From Uliginosibacterium paludis (GTDB lineage Bacteria > Pseudomonadota > Gammaproteobacteria > Burkholderiales > Rhodocyclaceae): a stretch of 64,000 bases of DNA. The translations under genes were made by a program, and so were the position numbers. This document shows, one piece after another, positions 23,465-32,629 of this stretch. Every line of letters starts with the position of its first letter. Position 1 is the first letter of the stretch. The DNA lies in NCBI RefSeq assembly GCF_039631355.1, contig NZ_JBDIVF010000003.1, positions 124,001 to 188,000 on the forward strand. The letters are read 5' to 3'. The notes under the pieces are model-generated. The model was not told the DNA's origin, searched no databases, and worked only from the letters and a program-made list of their open reading frames with translations.

Positions 23465-25143
23465 CTGCTTCCCTCATGATCGAAACCGAAACCCTGCTGC
23501 GTGCCAGAGAAGCGGTGCTGGCCTCGGGCCGCCATCTGGTGGCAGAGCTTGAAGGCATTACCCGCATGGAGGCGCGTGAGGTTGTGCGTGCGCTGGCTGC
23601 GCGGTTCCACTACCCGGTCATCGAGACCAGCGAGATGCTCGATATGCTGACGGCATTCGATCTGATGCCCTTGGGTAAGGCGCAGGGCAGAGGCTGTGCC
23701 ATCCTTCGCGACAAGTCGGACCAGAAGCGCCTGATCGCGGTGATCTCCGATCCTTTCGATGCAGACCTGCAGGTCTGGCTCGAAAGCGCGACCGGCAAGG
23801 CCCTCAATTACCGGCTTGCCCTGCCGGCCGATATCCAGGCCTACCTCTCGCGTCAGGAAGCCTCGATGCGCGCGATTGATGGCCTGATCACCACCGATCC
23901 TGCCGCTGCGGCCGACGGCAAGGCGCTGGAGAGCCTGAGCTTCGCATCGGTGAGCGATGCGGCGAGCCCGGCCGTGAAGCTGGTCAACTCCACGCTCTAT
24001 GACGCCTTGCGCCAGGGCGTGAGCGACATCCACCTCGAGAGCACGCCACAGGGCATGGTGTCGAAGTACCGTATCGACGGTGTGCTCGATCTGGTCACCA
24101 CGATTCCCGGTGTCGCTCTGGCCGAACAGGTGATTTCCCGCATCAAGGTGCTCTCCGAGCTGGATATCGCGGAGCGTCGCGTGCCGCAGGACGGCAGCTT
24201 CCGGGTAGAGGCCCTGGGCCGGGAGATCGACCTTCGCGTGTCGATCATGCCTTCTATCCACGGCGAGGATGCGGTGATCCGGATTCTCGACAAGCAGGCC
24301 ATGGTCGAAGCACACGGTGGCCTCACACTCGATGCGGCCGGCTTTGATCCCGATACGCTGGCGACCCTGCGCCGGCTGGTGGTGGAACCCTATGGCATGG
24401 TGCTTGTGACGGGGCCGACCGGTTCGGGCAAGACCACCACCCTCTATGCCGCGCTGTCCGAGATCAACCACGGTCGCGACAAGATCATCACCATCGAGGA
24501 TCCGGTCGAGTACCAGTTGCCGGGCATCCTGCAGATTCCGGTCAACGACAAGAAGGGACTGACTTTCGCACGCGGTCTGCGTTCCATCCTGCGTCATGAC
24601 CCGGACAAGATCATGGTGGGCGAAATCCGCGACAAGGAAACGGCCGAGATCGCCGTGCAGTCCGCGCTGACCGGTCACCTTGTGCTCTCGACGGTTCACG
24701 CCAACAACGTCTATGACGTGTTCGGCCGCTTCCATCACATCGGTGTTGATCTCTATTCCTTTGTGTCCGCGCTCAATGGTGTCATCGCACAGCGGTTGGT
24801 GCGCATGAACTGTCGCCACTGCTCGGTGAGCTACCGGCCGACGGATGCGGAGCTTGCCGATGCCGGTCTCACGCCAGCTGCGGTCGAGAAGTACGTGTTC
24901 ATGAGGGGCGTAGGCTGTGGTGACTGCCGGGGCTCGGGGTACCGGGGGCGCAAGGCGGTGGCGGAGGTGCTGACGATGAATCCGGAAATTGCGGAGCTGA
25001 TTGTCGAGCGGCGCTCGGTGCGGCAGATCATGGAAGCCGCAAAACGCAATGGCACCCGGAGTCTTTACGAAGATGCCCTGGCGCTTGTCGCCAATGGCGA
25101 GACCACGCTTGAGGAGGTGCGCCGTGTCACGCTCGCAGCGTAA
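23461..25143 (+). CDS. gspE: GspE/PilB-type secretion ATPase
   Basis: 560 residues. N1E-like N-terminal domain, then the ATPase core with Walker A GPTGSGKTTT (Lys324), an Asp box (IEDPVEYQ), Walker B-type GEIRDKETAEIA and a His box (STVHANN). A four-Cys zinc element (NCRHC, later CGDC) typifies GspE/PilB. It forms a cytoplasmic hexamer that powers pseudopilus assembly. Its last 20 bases overlap the next gene. Confidence 0.95.
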   Translation: MTASLMIETETLLRAREAVLASGRHLVAELEGITRMEAREVVRALAARFHYPVIETSEMLDMLTAFDLMPLGKAQGRGCAILRDKSDQKRLIAVISDPFDADLQVWLESATGKALNYRLALPADIQAYLSRQEASMRAIDGLITTDPAAAADGKALESLSFASVSDAASPAVKLVNSTLYDALRQGVSDIHLESTPQGMVSKYRIDGVLDLVTTIPGVALAEQVISRIKVLSELDIAERRVPQDGSFRVEALGREIDLRVSIMPSIHGEDAVIRILDKQAMVEAHGGLTLDAAGFDPDTLATLRRLVVEPYGMVLVTGPTGSGKTTTLYAALSEINHGRDKIITIEDPVEYQLPGILQIPVNDKKGLTFARGLRSILRHDPDKIMVGEIRDKETAEIAVQSALTGHLVLSTVHANNVYDVFGRFHHIGVDLYSFVSALNGVIAQRLVRMNCRHCSVSYRPTDAELADAGLTPAAVEKYVFMRGVGCGDCRGSGYRGRKAVAEVLTMNPEIAELIVERRSVRQIMEAAKRNGTRSLYEDALALVANGETTLEEVRRVTLAA

Positions 25144-25954
25144 TCAGCGCCTGGTGCTGGGCGTTGGCGTCGACGAAATGACGCTGCTCACGGCTGACAG
25201 CGGTAAGCTCCTGGCTTCGGTCGAGATGGCCGCAGGCAAGGATGCGGCCTTGCCGGAGAGTGCCGTCTGGCTTTCAGCGCTGTCCGCCCTGATAGCCAAG
25301 GCTGGCGTCGAAGGCGATATCGCGCTTCATGCCACGGTTTCCGATCACTGGAGCCGTTACTGGATGCAGGCGGTGCCGGAGGGCATCGGCCAGTTGTCCG
25401 AGTTGCGTGCCTTGACCGCCGCGCGCTTTGCCGACCTTTTCGGCCTGAAACCCGATGCCTGGAGCCTTTCTGCAGACTGGCAGAGCAGCGGGCTCATGCT
25501 CGCCTGCGCCCTGCCGCTCGGTCTGGTGGAGGCCTTGCGCGCGCCACCGGGTGAGGCCTGGAAGCTTGCTTCGCTGCAGCCCGCGTCGATCCGGATGCTG
25601 GGGCGGCATGCCGGCCGCCTGCCTTCCTCGGGCTGGGCGCTGTGTGCCGGCTCTACCGGCATTACGCTGTTCCAGTTTTCGGGCTCACGCATTTGTCATG
25701 TTCGCCACCATCCGACGGCAGTGCCGCCGAGCGTGCAGCTTGCCGAATTCCTGCTCGAAGCCGAGATGCTGCGCCGTGCGGCGCCGCGGGGCGAAGACCT
25801 TCACGTCTTCGGTCGCATTCGTGGCAATGCTCCCGGCGTCCAGCTGGCGGGCCTGAAAATCGTGCTGCCTCGCCGGCGTCGCAAGTCCAAACCTGTTGAA
25901 GTGCCCTCGGGTTCGGAGTCCTTTGAATTGGGCATGCAGGGAGTGGCGGCATGA
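25124..25954 (+). CDS. PilM/GspL-cytoplasmic-domain-like protein
   Basis: 276 residues from the GTG at 25124, chosen because GAGGAGG lies six bases upstream inside the end of gspE. There is no membrane segment. It starts LVLGVGVDEMTLL, consistent with the first strands of an actin-like fold as in PilM or the cytoplasmic part of GspL. Sequence similarity alone is weak, so the call leans on gene order: it sits between the ATPase and two single-pass membrane proteins of PilN and PilO size. It probably links the ATPase to the inner-membrane platform. The stop overlaps the next start (ATGA). Confidence 0.6.
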   Translation: MSRSQRNQRLVLGVGVDEMTLLTADSGKLLASVEMAAGKDAALPESAVWLSALSALIAKAGVEGDIALHATVSDHWSRYWMQAVPEGIGQLSELRALTAARFADLFGLKPDAWSLSADWQSSGLMLACALPLGLVEALRAPPGEAWKLASLQPASIRMLGRHAGRLPSSGWALCAGSTGITLFQFSGSRICHVRHHPTAVPPSVQLAEFLLEAEMLRRAAPRGEDLHVFGRIRGNAPGVQLAGLKIVLPRRRRKSKPVEVPSGSESFELGMQGVAA

Positions 25955-26526
25955 AGCCACTGGATATCGATTTTTCCAGCGACATCCGGGCGCCGGACGC
26001 CACATCGCGCCGCCTGTTGCTGGTTGCGGTGGTCTGCCTGTCTCTGAGCGTGGCCGGGATTGCCATTGGCATGCACCAGGCATCCCGTGCGCAGGCCTTG
26101 CGTGCGCTGGTTGCCGAGCGTTCGGCTGATCGTGAAGCCTTGCGTGAGGCCGCAGTGAATCAGGAAGCGATTTCGAGTGATGCGGCAGAAGCCGTCAACG
26201 GTGTCGTCCGGATGATGGCTTACCCCCTGATCCGGCAACTCGCGCAGATCGAACAGCATACCGACGAAGGCATCAAGCCGGTATCGATCGAAGCCGGGCC
26301 GGTACGTGCGAACCTGCGCCTGGTTTTCGAGGCCCGATCGCTGCCGCAGGCGCTGGATTATCTGGAAGCGCTGAAGACAGAAGAAGGGTTTTCCGGTTTT
26401 GCATTGAGCCGGCAGGAGCCTGCCGGCAGCGGTGATGGCGGTCTCTGGCGCTTCACGCTGGAGCTGCCTCAAGGGGATGCTGTTGCGCGAGCGATCGAAC
26501 GCGCACCTGCGAAGGAGCGCGAATGA
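25951..26526 (+). CDS. PilN/GspL-C-terminal-like membrane protein
   Basis: 191 residues with one membrane segment (about 22-42), a helical stretch (45-75) and a small periplasmic domain with a ferredoxin-like repeat pattern (100-175). This is the PilN layout, also that of the C-terminal half of GspL. Coupled by four-base overlaps on both sides, it is the second of three split platform proteins. No catalytic residues are expected. The assignment is by topology, size and order. Confidence 0.62.
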   Translation: MKPLDIDFSSDIRAPDATSRRLLLVAVVCLSLSVAGIAIGMHQASRAQALRALVAERSADREALREAAVNQEAISSDAAEAVNGVVRMMAYPLIRQLAQIEQHTDEGIKPVSIEAGPVRANLRLVFEARSLPQALDYLEALKTEEGFSGFALSRQEPAGSGDGGLWRFTLELPQGDAVARAIERAPAKERE

Positions 26527-27092
26527 GAGAAATCCGTTTGCCCTCCGGCGCCCGCTTCCGCCTGATGGTGGAGCTGGCCTACTGGCGCCATGGCTGGCGC
26601 CTGCCGTTGGCCGCCGTCTCGGTGCTGCTGCTGCTGGGCGTGGCGGCCTGGCTGCCCATCCAGTTTGCGCGGCTTGCTGACGCCAATGCCGAGTTCGATC
26701 GTGATGCACGGGGCTCGGTCTCGGGCGTGAAGGCGGCCATGCCGCCCCTGGCGAGCTTCCGCGAAGTGCTTGTGATGCAGGATGCAACGCCGACGCAGTT
26801 GCGCGTGATCCATCAGAAGGCCAGCGAGCTGGGGCTCCAACCGGGCCAGCTCGACATGAGACGCCAGCAGGACGGGCAGGGCGTTTTCTCCCAACTGCAG
26901 GTAACGATGCCGCTCAAGGGCAGCTATCTGGCGGTGAAGCGCTTCTGCGGTGATCTGCTCGAATACATGCCCTCGGTGTCGATAGACCAGATCTCGATCA
27001 AGCGCGACGACACCCGTCCTGACGTGGTGGACGCCCAGATCGCCCTTTCCCTGTGGCAACTGCCGGAATCGAAGCAGGGAGGGCGGCCATGA
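26523..27092 (+). CDS. PilO/GspM-like membrane protein
   Basis: 189 residues: short cytoplasmic N-terminus, one membrane segment (about 28-47), a helix, then a periplasmic ferredoxin-like domain (95-185) containing VTMPLKGSYLAVKRF, which resembles the PilO/GspM core (xxxGxYxxxxxF). It would pair with the PilN-like protein. The start and stop overlap both neighbours by four bases. Confidence 0.65.
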   Translation: MREIRLPSGARFRLMVELAYWRHGWRLPLAAVSVLLLLGVAAWLPIQFARLADANAEFDRDARGSVSGVKAAMPPLASFREVLVMQDATPTQLRVIHQKASELGLQPGQLDMRRQQDGQGVFSQLQVTMPLKGSYLAVKRFCGDLLEYMPSVSIDQISIKRDDTRPDVVDAQIALSLWQLPESKQGGRP

Positions 27093-27619
27093 GTCCGAAG
27101 CTTCGCATGGGACTGATGCTGGTCGGTCTCGTGATCGCGGCCTGGCTGGCGATCTTTGGTGACAAGACGCCGGTCAATGAGCCGGTTGCCGCACGCGGCG
27201 CCGAGCGTGCCCGTCCGGCGGCTGCGGTCCGGCCCGAAACGGCGGTGCCTGCTGCCGCCGAGCCCGAAACCGATACCGGGCCGGTCCGTCGGCTCCGTTC
27301 CCGCGCGGGCTGGTTCGAACTGGCCTCATCCGGCCGGGATATTTTCGCGCCGCCGGTCGTGGCTGCGCCACCTCAGGCGCAGAACGAGGCGCCGCCACCG
27401 CCGCCGCCTCCCGAGGTGCCCTTCAAGCTGATCGGCAGGCTGGAGGAGCAGGGACACTGGCGCTATTTTCTGGAGCGCGACAACGCCGTGCACGTGCTGC
27501 GGCCCGGAGAGGAAGCGGTCGGTTTCCGGCTTGAATCCGATTCGGGCGATACGCTCCGGGTGACGAACGTGGCAGACAAGACGAGCTTCCTGATTGCGAT
27601 TGACAGCGACAAGCATTAG
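27089..27619 (+). CDS. GspC/PilP-like secretin-linking protein
   Basis: 176 residues from the ATG at 27089 (GGGAGG upstream; overlaps the previous stop). One N-terminal membrane anchor (~6-23), an extended Ala/Pro-rich spacer with a seven-proline run, then a C-terminal domain with FKLIGRLEEQGHWRYFLER, comparable to the HR domain of GspC and the core of PilP (F.L.G.i...g). Such proteins connect the inner-membrane platform to the secretin. It sits 10 bases before the secretin gene, as expected. Confidence 0.68.
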   Translation: MSPKLRMGLMLVGLVIAAWLAIFGDKTPVNEPVAARGAERARPAAAVRPETAVPAAAEPETDTGPVRRLRSRAGWFELASSGRDIFAPPVVAAPPQAQNEAPPPPPPPEVPFKLIGRLEEQGHWRYFLERDNAVHVLRPGEEAVGFRLESDSGDTLRVTNVADKTSFLIAIDSDKH

Positions 27620-27629
27620 AAGAAAGAAC

Positions 27630-29489
27630 ATGTACATGGACAAGGACAAGCCGATCAGACTCCTGCCGATTGCCGCGTTGATGCTGACACTGGTTTTGCA
27701 GGCGGGTTGTGCCGGCTCCCGGCCGCGCACCGCAGAAGGTGTGGCGGCCGGCAAGTCGGCGGAGGCTTACGCAACGATTCGCAAGGCGAGCGAGGACGAT
27801 CCTGCCAATACCGCATTGCGCAGCGAGGCTGCCGAGGCGAAAACGCTGCAGGCGCAGCGTCTGCGCCGCTGGGCCGAGTCTGCGATTGCTGCCGGGCAAC
27901 CCGAGGAGGCGATGGAAGCCTATCGGCAGTTGCAGGCCTTGACCGGTCAGTACGAAGGGCCGGCCTTGCCGCCCGCGAAGCCTGGGGAGGTTGCCGGCAA
28001 GGCGGGCGGCGCGGTGACGCTGCCGGTTGCCGAAGCTGCACGGCTTGATGCGCCGAAGCCGCAGCCTGAAGTTCCGCCGCTGGAGCGGCGCGTGACGCTG
28101 GAGTTCCGCAACGCTTCGGTTCGCTCGCTGTTTGACGTGATCGGCCGGACTTCCGGCATGAACGTGATTTTCGATCGGGATGTGCCGGCTGAGTTGTCCA
28201 CCACCGTATACCTGCGCAACACCACGGTGCGCTCGGCGATCGAGAAGATTGTGCTGACCAGCGGGCTCGCCTGGCGTGAGCTGGATGAGCACACCCTGCT
28301 TGTGTATGCCGATGACGCCGGCAAGCAGCGCGATTACCAGTCCCTTGTGGTGCGCAGCTTCCAGCTGGCCAATGCCGATGCCAAGTTCGTGGCCAACAGC
28401 CTGAAAACGGTACTGCGCTTCAAGGATCTGGTCGTTGATGAAAAACTCAACATGATCGTGGTGCGCGATACGCCCTCGGCCATCGCGATGGCCGAGAAAC
28501 TCGTAGCCATGCACGATGTCCCGGAGCCCGAGGTCATGCTTGAGGTCGCGATCCTGGAGGTCAGCAAGGGACATTTGCAGAACCTGGGCGTCGCCTGGCC
28601 GCAGTCGATGGCGCTGACGCCTCTGGCGCGCAACGTCTCGACGACTTCCAGCACGACCGATACGACTTCGGGCTATGTGAGCAGCTCGAGCACGAACACG
28701 CTGACGCTGCGCGACCTCTACAATCTGACGCCGGCGAGCCTTGGCATGTCGATCGGATCCACGACGCTGAATTTCGGCGCGACCGACAACAAGGTCAACG
28801 TGCTCGCGAACCCGAGAATCCGGGCCAAGAACCGCGAGAAGGCGAAGATCCTGATCGGTGAGCGGGTGCCCAATATCAGTTCCACCGCTACCTCGAACGG
28901 GGTGACGAGCCAGAACATTACCTATGTGGACGTGGGGCTCAAGCTCGATGTCGAGCCCCAGATCTTCCCGGGCAATGAAATCGCGCTGAAGATCGGCATG
29001 GAGGTCTCCAGCATCAACAGCACCATCCAGAACTCGAGCAGCGGCACGGTGGCCTATCGGATCGGCACCCGCAATGCTTCAACCGTCTTGCGGCTGAAGG
29101 ATGGCGAGAACCAGATTCTTGCCGGCCTGATCCAGGACTCCGACAAGAAGACCGTGACCAAAGTCCCGCTGCTGGGCGACATCCCGATCCTCGGCCATCT
29201 TTTCCGCTCTGACAGCGATGACAAGGGCAAGACCGAAATCGTGTTGTCGATCACACCGCGGCTGATCCGGGGCAACGACATGCGGGGCAGCGATGACACG
29301 CGCTTCGATGCCGGCACGGTCAGCAGCGTGCGTGGCCGTCGCGACGGTGACAGTGGCGGTGGTGGCGGCATCACCGTCGATACACCTTCTCAGCAGCCGG
29401 TACAGCAGAGCCAGGGCGCGGGCTATCAGGACGGGCGCCAGCAGCAGGGCAATCCTTCTTCACGCGGCTTCGGAGGTTCGGTTGACTGA
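27630..29489 (+). CDS. gspD: GspD/PilQ-family secretin, lipoprotein
   Basis: 619 residues from the ATG at 27630. Lipoprotein signal with lipobox LQAGC; this form may need no separate pilotin. A TPR-like helical stretch (40-110) precedes the STN/N0 domain (LEFRNASVRSLFDVIGRTSGMNVIF), then N1-type domains and the secretin domain, with VPLLGDIPILGHLF near the C-terminal end as in the family. The C-terminal tail is Gly/Gln-rich. It forms the outer-membrane gate of the secretion apparatus. Confidence 0.92.
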   Translation: MYMDKDKPIRLLPIAALMLTLVLQAGCAGSRPRTAEGVAAGKSAEAYATIRKASEDDPANTALRSEAAEAKTLQAQRLRRWAESAIAAGQPEEAMEAYRQLQALTGQYEGPALPPAKPGEVAGKAGGAVTLPVAEAARLDAPKPQPEVPPLERRVTLEFRNASVRSLFDVIGRTSGMNVIFDRDVPAELSTTVYLRNTTVRSAIEKIVLTSGLAWRELDEHTLLVYADDAGKQRDYQSLVVRSFQLANADAKFVANSLKTVLRFKDLVVDEKLNMIVVRDTPSAIAMAEKLVAMHDVPEPEVMLEVAILEVSKGHLQNLGVAWPQSMALTPLARNVSTTSSTTDTTSGYVSSSSTNTLTLRDLYNLTPASLGMSIGSTTLNFGATDNKVNVLANPRIRAKNREKAKILIGERVPNISSTATSNGVTSQNITYVDVGLKLDVEPQIFPGNEIALKIGMEVSSINSTIQNSSSGTVAYRIGTRNASTVLRLKDGENQILAGLIQDSDKKTVTKVPLLGDIPILGHLFRSDSDDKGKTEIVLSITPRLIRGNDMRGSDDTRFDAGTVSSVRGRRDGDSGGGGGITVDTPSQQPVQQSQGAGYQDGRQQQGNPSSRGFGGSVD

Positions 29490-29877
29490 GTCGCGCCGCA
29501 TGAGCCTTCGTCAGCGGGGTTTTACCCTGATCGAAATGATTGTCGCCATGGCCATCCTGGCCTTGCTGCTGACGATTGCGGTGCCGCGCTACTTCTCGAG
29601 CCTTGAACGATCGAAGGATGCGGTGCTCATGGAGAACCTGAAGATCACGCGTGACGTGATCGACAAGTTCTACGGTGATACCGGCCGCTATCCGGATTCG
29701 CTGGGCGAACTGGTAGACAAGCGTTACCTGCGGCAACTCCCGATGGATCCGGTGACCCAGAGCACCCAGACCTGGATCATCGTGCCACCCGAGCCTCCGC
29801 TGCGTGGTCAGGTGTATGACCTGCGCAGCGGAGCCAAGGGGCATACCAGTGACGGGCGTGCCTACAGCGCGCTCTGA
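29482..29877 (+). CDS. type II secretion pseudopilin
   Basis: 131 residues from the TTG at 29482, favoured by CGGAGGT five bases upstream; an ATG at 29500 has no good site. Basic leader ending RQRG before FTLIEMIVAMAILALLLTIAVPRYF, with Glu+5 kept. The C-terminal part has GspG-like YPDSLGELV and LPMDPVT segments but lacks the calcium-loop motif, so it is probably a GspG-like minor subunit. It is the last gene of the secretion operon, overlapping the secretin stop and converging on clpB. Confidence 0.85.
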   Translation: MTESRRMSLRQRGFTLIEMIVAMAILALLLTIAVPRYFSSLERSKDAVLMENLKITRDVIDKFYGDTGRYPDSLGELVDKRYLRQLPMDPVTQSTQTWIIVPPEPPLRGQVYDLRSGAKGHTSDGRAYSAL

Positions 29878-29887
29878 TGCGCCGGGC

Positions 29888-32470
29888 TCAGTTCGGTTTG
29901 TGGAAGCTCAGACCGTCTCCTGAGGCATCCACCACCACCGTATCCTTCGCGCCGAAACGTCCTTCCAGAATCTGCTTCGAGAGCGGATTCTCGATGTGCT
30001 CCTGGATGGCACGCTTGAGGGGGCGCGCGCCGAAAACCGGATCGAAGCCCGCCTTGGCGACTTCACCGAGCGCGGCATCGGTGACCGTGAGTCCGATCTC
30101 CAGGCGCCCGAGGCGGCGCTTCAGATTGTCGAGCTGGATCCGGGCAATCGAGCGGATGTGCGCGTCACCCAGCGAATGGAACACCACGACCTCGTCGATC
30201 CGGTTGATGAACTCCGGCCGGAAGAAGGTCTTCACCTCGTTCATGACTGCCGACTTCACCGCGGTATAGGGCTCTCCTGCCATCTGCTGGATCATCTGGC
30301 TGCCCAGGTTGGAGGTCATCACGATCACCGTGTTGCGGAAATCAACAGTGCGACCCTGTCCATCGGTCATGCGGCCGTCATCGAGCACCTGCAGCAGCAC
30401 GTTGAACACGTCCGGATGCGCTTTTTCGACCTCGTCGAACAGCAGCACCGAATAGGGCTTGCGGCGCACCTGCTCGGTCAGGTAACCCCCTTCTTCATAG
30501 CCGACGTATCCCGGCGGCGCACCGATGAGACGGGCCACCGAATGCTTCTCCATGAATTCACTCATGTCGATGCGGATCAGGTGTTCCTCGCTGTCGAACA
30601 GGAAGCCGGCCAGCGTCTTGCACAGCTCGGTCTTGCCCACGCCGGTCGGGCCGAGAAAGAGGAAGGAGCCGTAGGGCCGCCCTTCCTCCGAGAGGCCGGC
30701 ACGGGAGCGGCGGATCGCGTCCGCCACCAGTCGCACCGCTTCGTCCTGACCGATCACGCGCTCATGCAGACGCTCTTCCATCTTCAGCAGCTTCTCGCGT
30801 TCGCCCTGCATCATCTTGGCAACCGGAATCCCGGTCGCGCGTGACACGACCTCGGCGATTTCCTCGGCGCCGACCTGCGTGCGCAGCAGCTTGTTCGGGG
30901 CTTTCACATCCTCGCTGCCTTCAGCGGCCTTCAGCTGGGCTTCGAGCTTGGGCAGCTCGCCATACTGCAGCTCGCTCATCTTCTGCCAGTCGCCTTCGCG
31001 CCGTGCCTCGTCCATCTGGACGCGCAGTTTCTCGATCGCTTCCTTGATGTGCTGGCTGCCGATCACCGCGGCTTTCTCGGCTTTCCAGACTTCTTCCAGG
31101 TCGGCGTATTCGCGTTCGAGTCGTTCGATTTCCTCTTCAATCAGCCCGAATCGGCGCTGTGAGCCCTCGTCTTTTTCCTTGCGCACCGCTTCGCGCTCGA
31201 TCTTCAGCTGGATGAGCCGACGCTCGAGCTTGTCCATCGACTCGGGCTTCGAGTCGATTTCCATCTTGATGCGTGCAGCCGCTTCATCGATCAGGTCAAT
31301 CGCCTTGTCCGGCAGGAAGCGGTCGGTGATGTAACGATTGGAAAGCTCGGCGGCAGCCACGATTGCCGGATCGGTGATATCCACGCCGTGGTGCAACTCA
31401 TACTTTTCCTGCAGGCCCCGCAGGATGGCGATGGTGGATTCCACTGTCGGTTCGTCGACCAGTACTTTCTGGAAGCGGCGTTCGAGCGCGGCATCCTTCT
31501 CGATGTACTTGCGGTATTCGTCCAGCGTGGTGGCGCCGATGCAGTGCAGCTCGCCGCGCGAGAGCGCCGGCTTCAGCATGTTGCCGGCATCCATCGCGCC
31601 CTCTGCCTTGCCGGCACCGACCATGGTATGGATTTCGTCGATGAAGACGATGATCTGGCCTTCTTCCTTCGCGATATCGCTCAGCACGGCCTTGAGTCGC
31701 TCTTCGAATTCGCCGCGGTATTTGGCACCGGCAAGCAGGGCAGCCATGTCGAGCGACAGCACGCGCTTGCCCTTGAGTGACTCGGGGACTTCATCATTGA
31801 TGATGCGCTGAGCGAGGCCTTCGACGATGGCCGTCTTGCCTACGCCCGGCTCGCCGATCAGGACCGGATTGTTCTTCGTGCGCCGCTGCAGGATCTGGAT
31901 CGCGCGGCGGATTTCGTCGTCCCGCCCGATCACCGGATCGAGCTTGCCCTGACGGGCACGATCAGTCAGGTCCAGACAGTATTTCTTCAATGCTTCCCGC
32001 TGTGATTCGGCTTCCGCGCTGTTCACGCTGGCGCCGCCGCGTACCGCTTCTACGGCAGATTCCAGCGCGCGACGCTGGCCGCCATGTTCGCGCAGCAGCT
32101 TGCCGGTCGCACCCTTGTCGTCGCAGAGCACGAGCAGAAACATTTCGCTGGCGATGAACTGATCGCCTCGCTGCTGGGCTTCGCGGTCGGTCAGGTTGAG
32201 CAGGTTGGCCAGGTCGCGACCGATCTGCACTTCGCCACCGTGGCCCTGCACCTGGGTCAGGTTGTCGATGGCGCGGTCGAGCGCCTGGCGCAGGGCGGGC
32301 ACATTCACGCCGGCGCGGGTCAGCAGGGAGGCGCTGCCGCCATCTTCCTGCTGGAGCAGGGCGGCGAGCAGGTGTTGCGGTTCGATGTACTGCGAGTCAT
32401 GGCCGACCGCCAGGCTCTGGGCATCGGCAATCGCGTGCTGGAAAAGGGTTGTGAGTTTGTCAAAGCGCAT
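29888..32470 (-). CDS. clpB: ClpB protein disaggregase
   Basis: 860 residues, normal ClpB length. Double-Clp N-domain, first AAA+ module (Walker A GEPGVGKT near 205, Walker B VIFVDEIHT type), a long coiled-coil M domain (about 400-530) and a second AAA+ module (GPTGVGKT near 605, IDMSEFMEKH). With DnaK it pulls proteins out of aggregates after heat stress. AGAGGAG precedes the ATG, and a textbook sigma-32 promoter lies just upstream. Confidence 0.98.
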   Translation of the reverse strand: MRFDKLTTLFQHAIADAQSLAVGHDSQYIEPQHLLAALLQQEDGGSASLLTRAGVNVPALRQALDRAIDNLTQVQGHGGEVQIGRDLANLLNLTDREAQQRGDQFIASEMFLLVLCDDKGATGKLLREHGGQRRALESAVEAVRGGASVNSAEAESQREALKKYCLDLTDRARQGKLDPVIGRDDEIRRAIQILQRRTKNNPVLIGEPGVGKTAIVEGLAQRIINDEVPESLKGKRVLSLDMAALLAGAKYRGEFEERLKAVLSDIAKEEGQIIVFIDEIHTMVGAGKAEGAMDAGNMLKPALSRGELHCIGATTLDEYRKYIEKDAALERRFQKVLVDEPTVESTIAILRGLQEKYELHHGVDITDPAIVAAAELSNRYITDRFLPDKAIDLIDEAAARIKMEIDSKPESMDKLERRLIQLKIEREAVRKEKDEGSQRRFGLIEEEIERLEREYADLEEVWKAEKAAVIGSQHIKEAIEKLRVQMDEARREGDWQKMSELQYGELPKLEAQLKAAEGSEDVKAPNKLLRTQVGAEEIAEVVSRATGIPVAKMMQGEREKLLKMEERLHERVIGQDEAVRLVADAIRRSRAGLSEEGRPYGSFLFLGPTGVGKTELCKTLAGFLFDSEEHLIRIDMSEFMEKHSVARLIGAPPGYVGYEEGGYLTEQVRRKPYSVLLFDEVEKAHPDVFNVLLQVLDDGRMTDGQGRTVDFRNTVIVMTSNLGSQMIQQMAGEPYTAVKSAVMNEVKTFFRPEFINRIDEVVVFHSLGDAHIRSIARIQLDNLKRRLGRLEIGLTVTDAALGEVAKAGFDPVFGARPLKRAIQEHIENPLSKQILEGRFGAKDTVVVDASGDGLSFHKPN

Positions 32471-32499
32471 GGTTGGACTCCTCTAACGGTCTGCTCCAG

Positions 32500-32528
32500 A
32501 AGTGGGGGGCTTTAGGCCGTGTTTCAAG
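32500..32528 (-). promoter_or_regulatory. sigma-32 heat-shock promoter of clpB
   Basis: On the minus strand CTTGAAA (32528-32522), 13 bases, then CCCCCACTT (32508-32500), agreeing with the RpoH consensus CTTGAAA-N(11-16)-CCCCATnT. It ends 29 bases before the clpB ATG. Confidence 0.85.
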
Positions 32529-32629
32529 TGAGGGCAACCGGCAGGTCGCAGATGTCTTTGTCTCCGTGGCTGCAACAGCAGGCGCAGCAGCGGAATTCCA
32601 GTGGTACCGATGAGCAGAGGAGACCTTGC

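Noticed and set aside
25001..25123. Upstream extension of the PilM-like gene into gspE
   Set aside because: The GTG at 25124 has a strong Shine-Dalgarno, and the extension is an out-of-frame reading of the gspE end.
29888..32470. Possible horizontal acquisition or mobile element at the clpB/secretion boundary
   Set aside because: No repeats, integrase, transposase or tRNA edge there; base composition looks continuous by eye.
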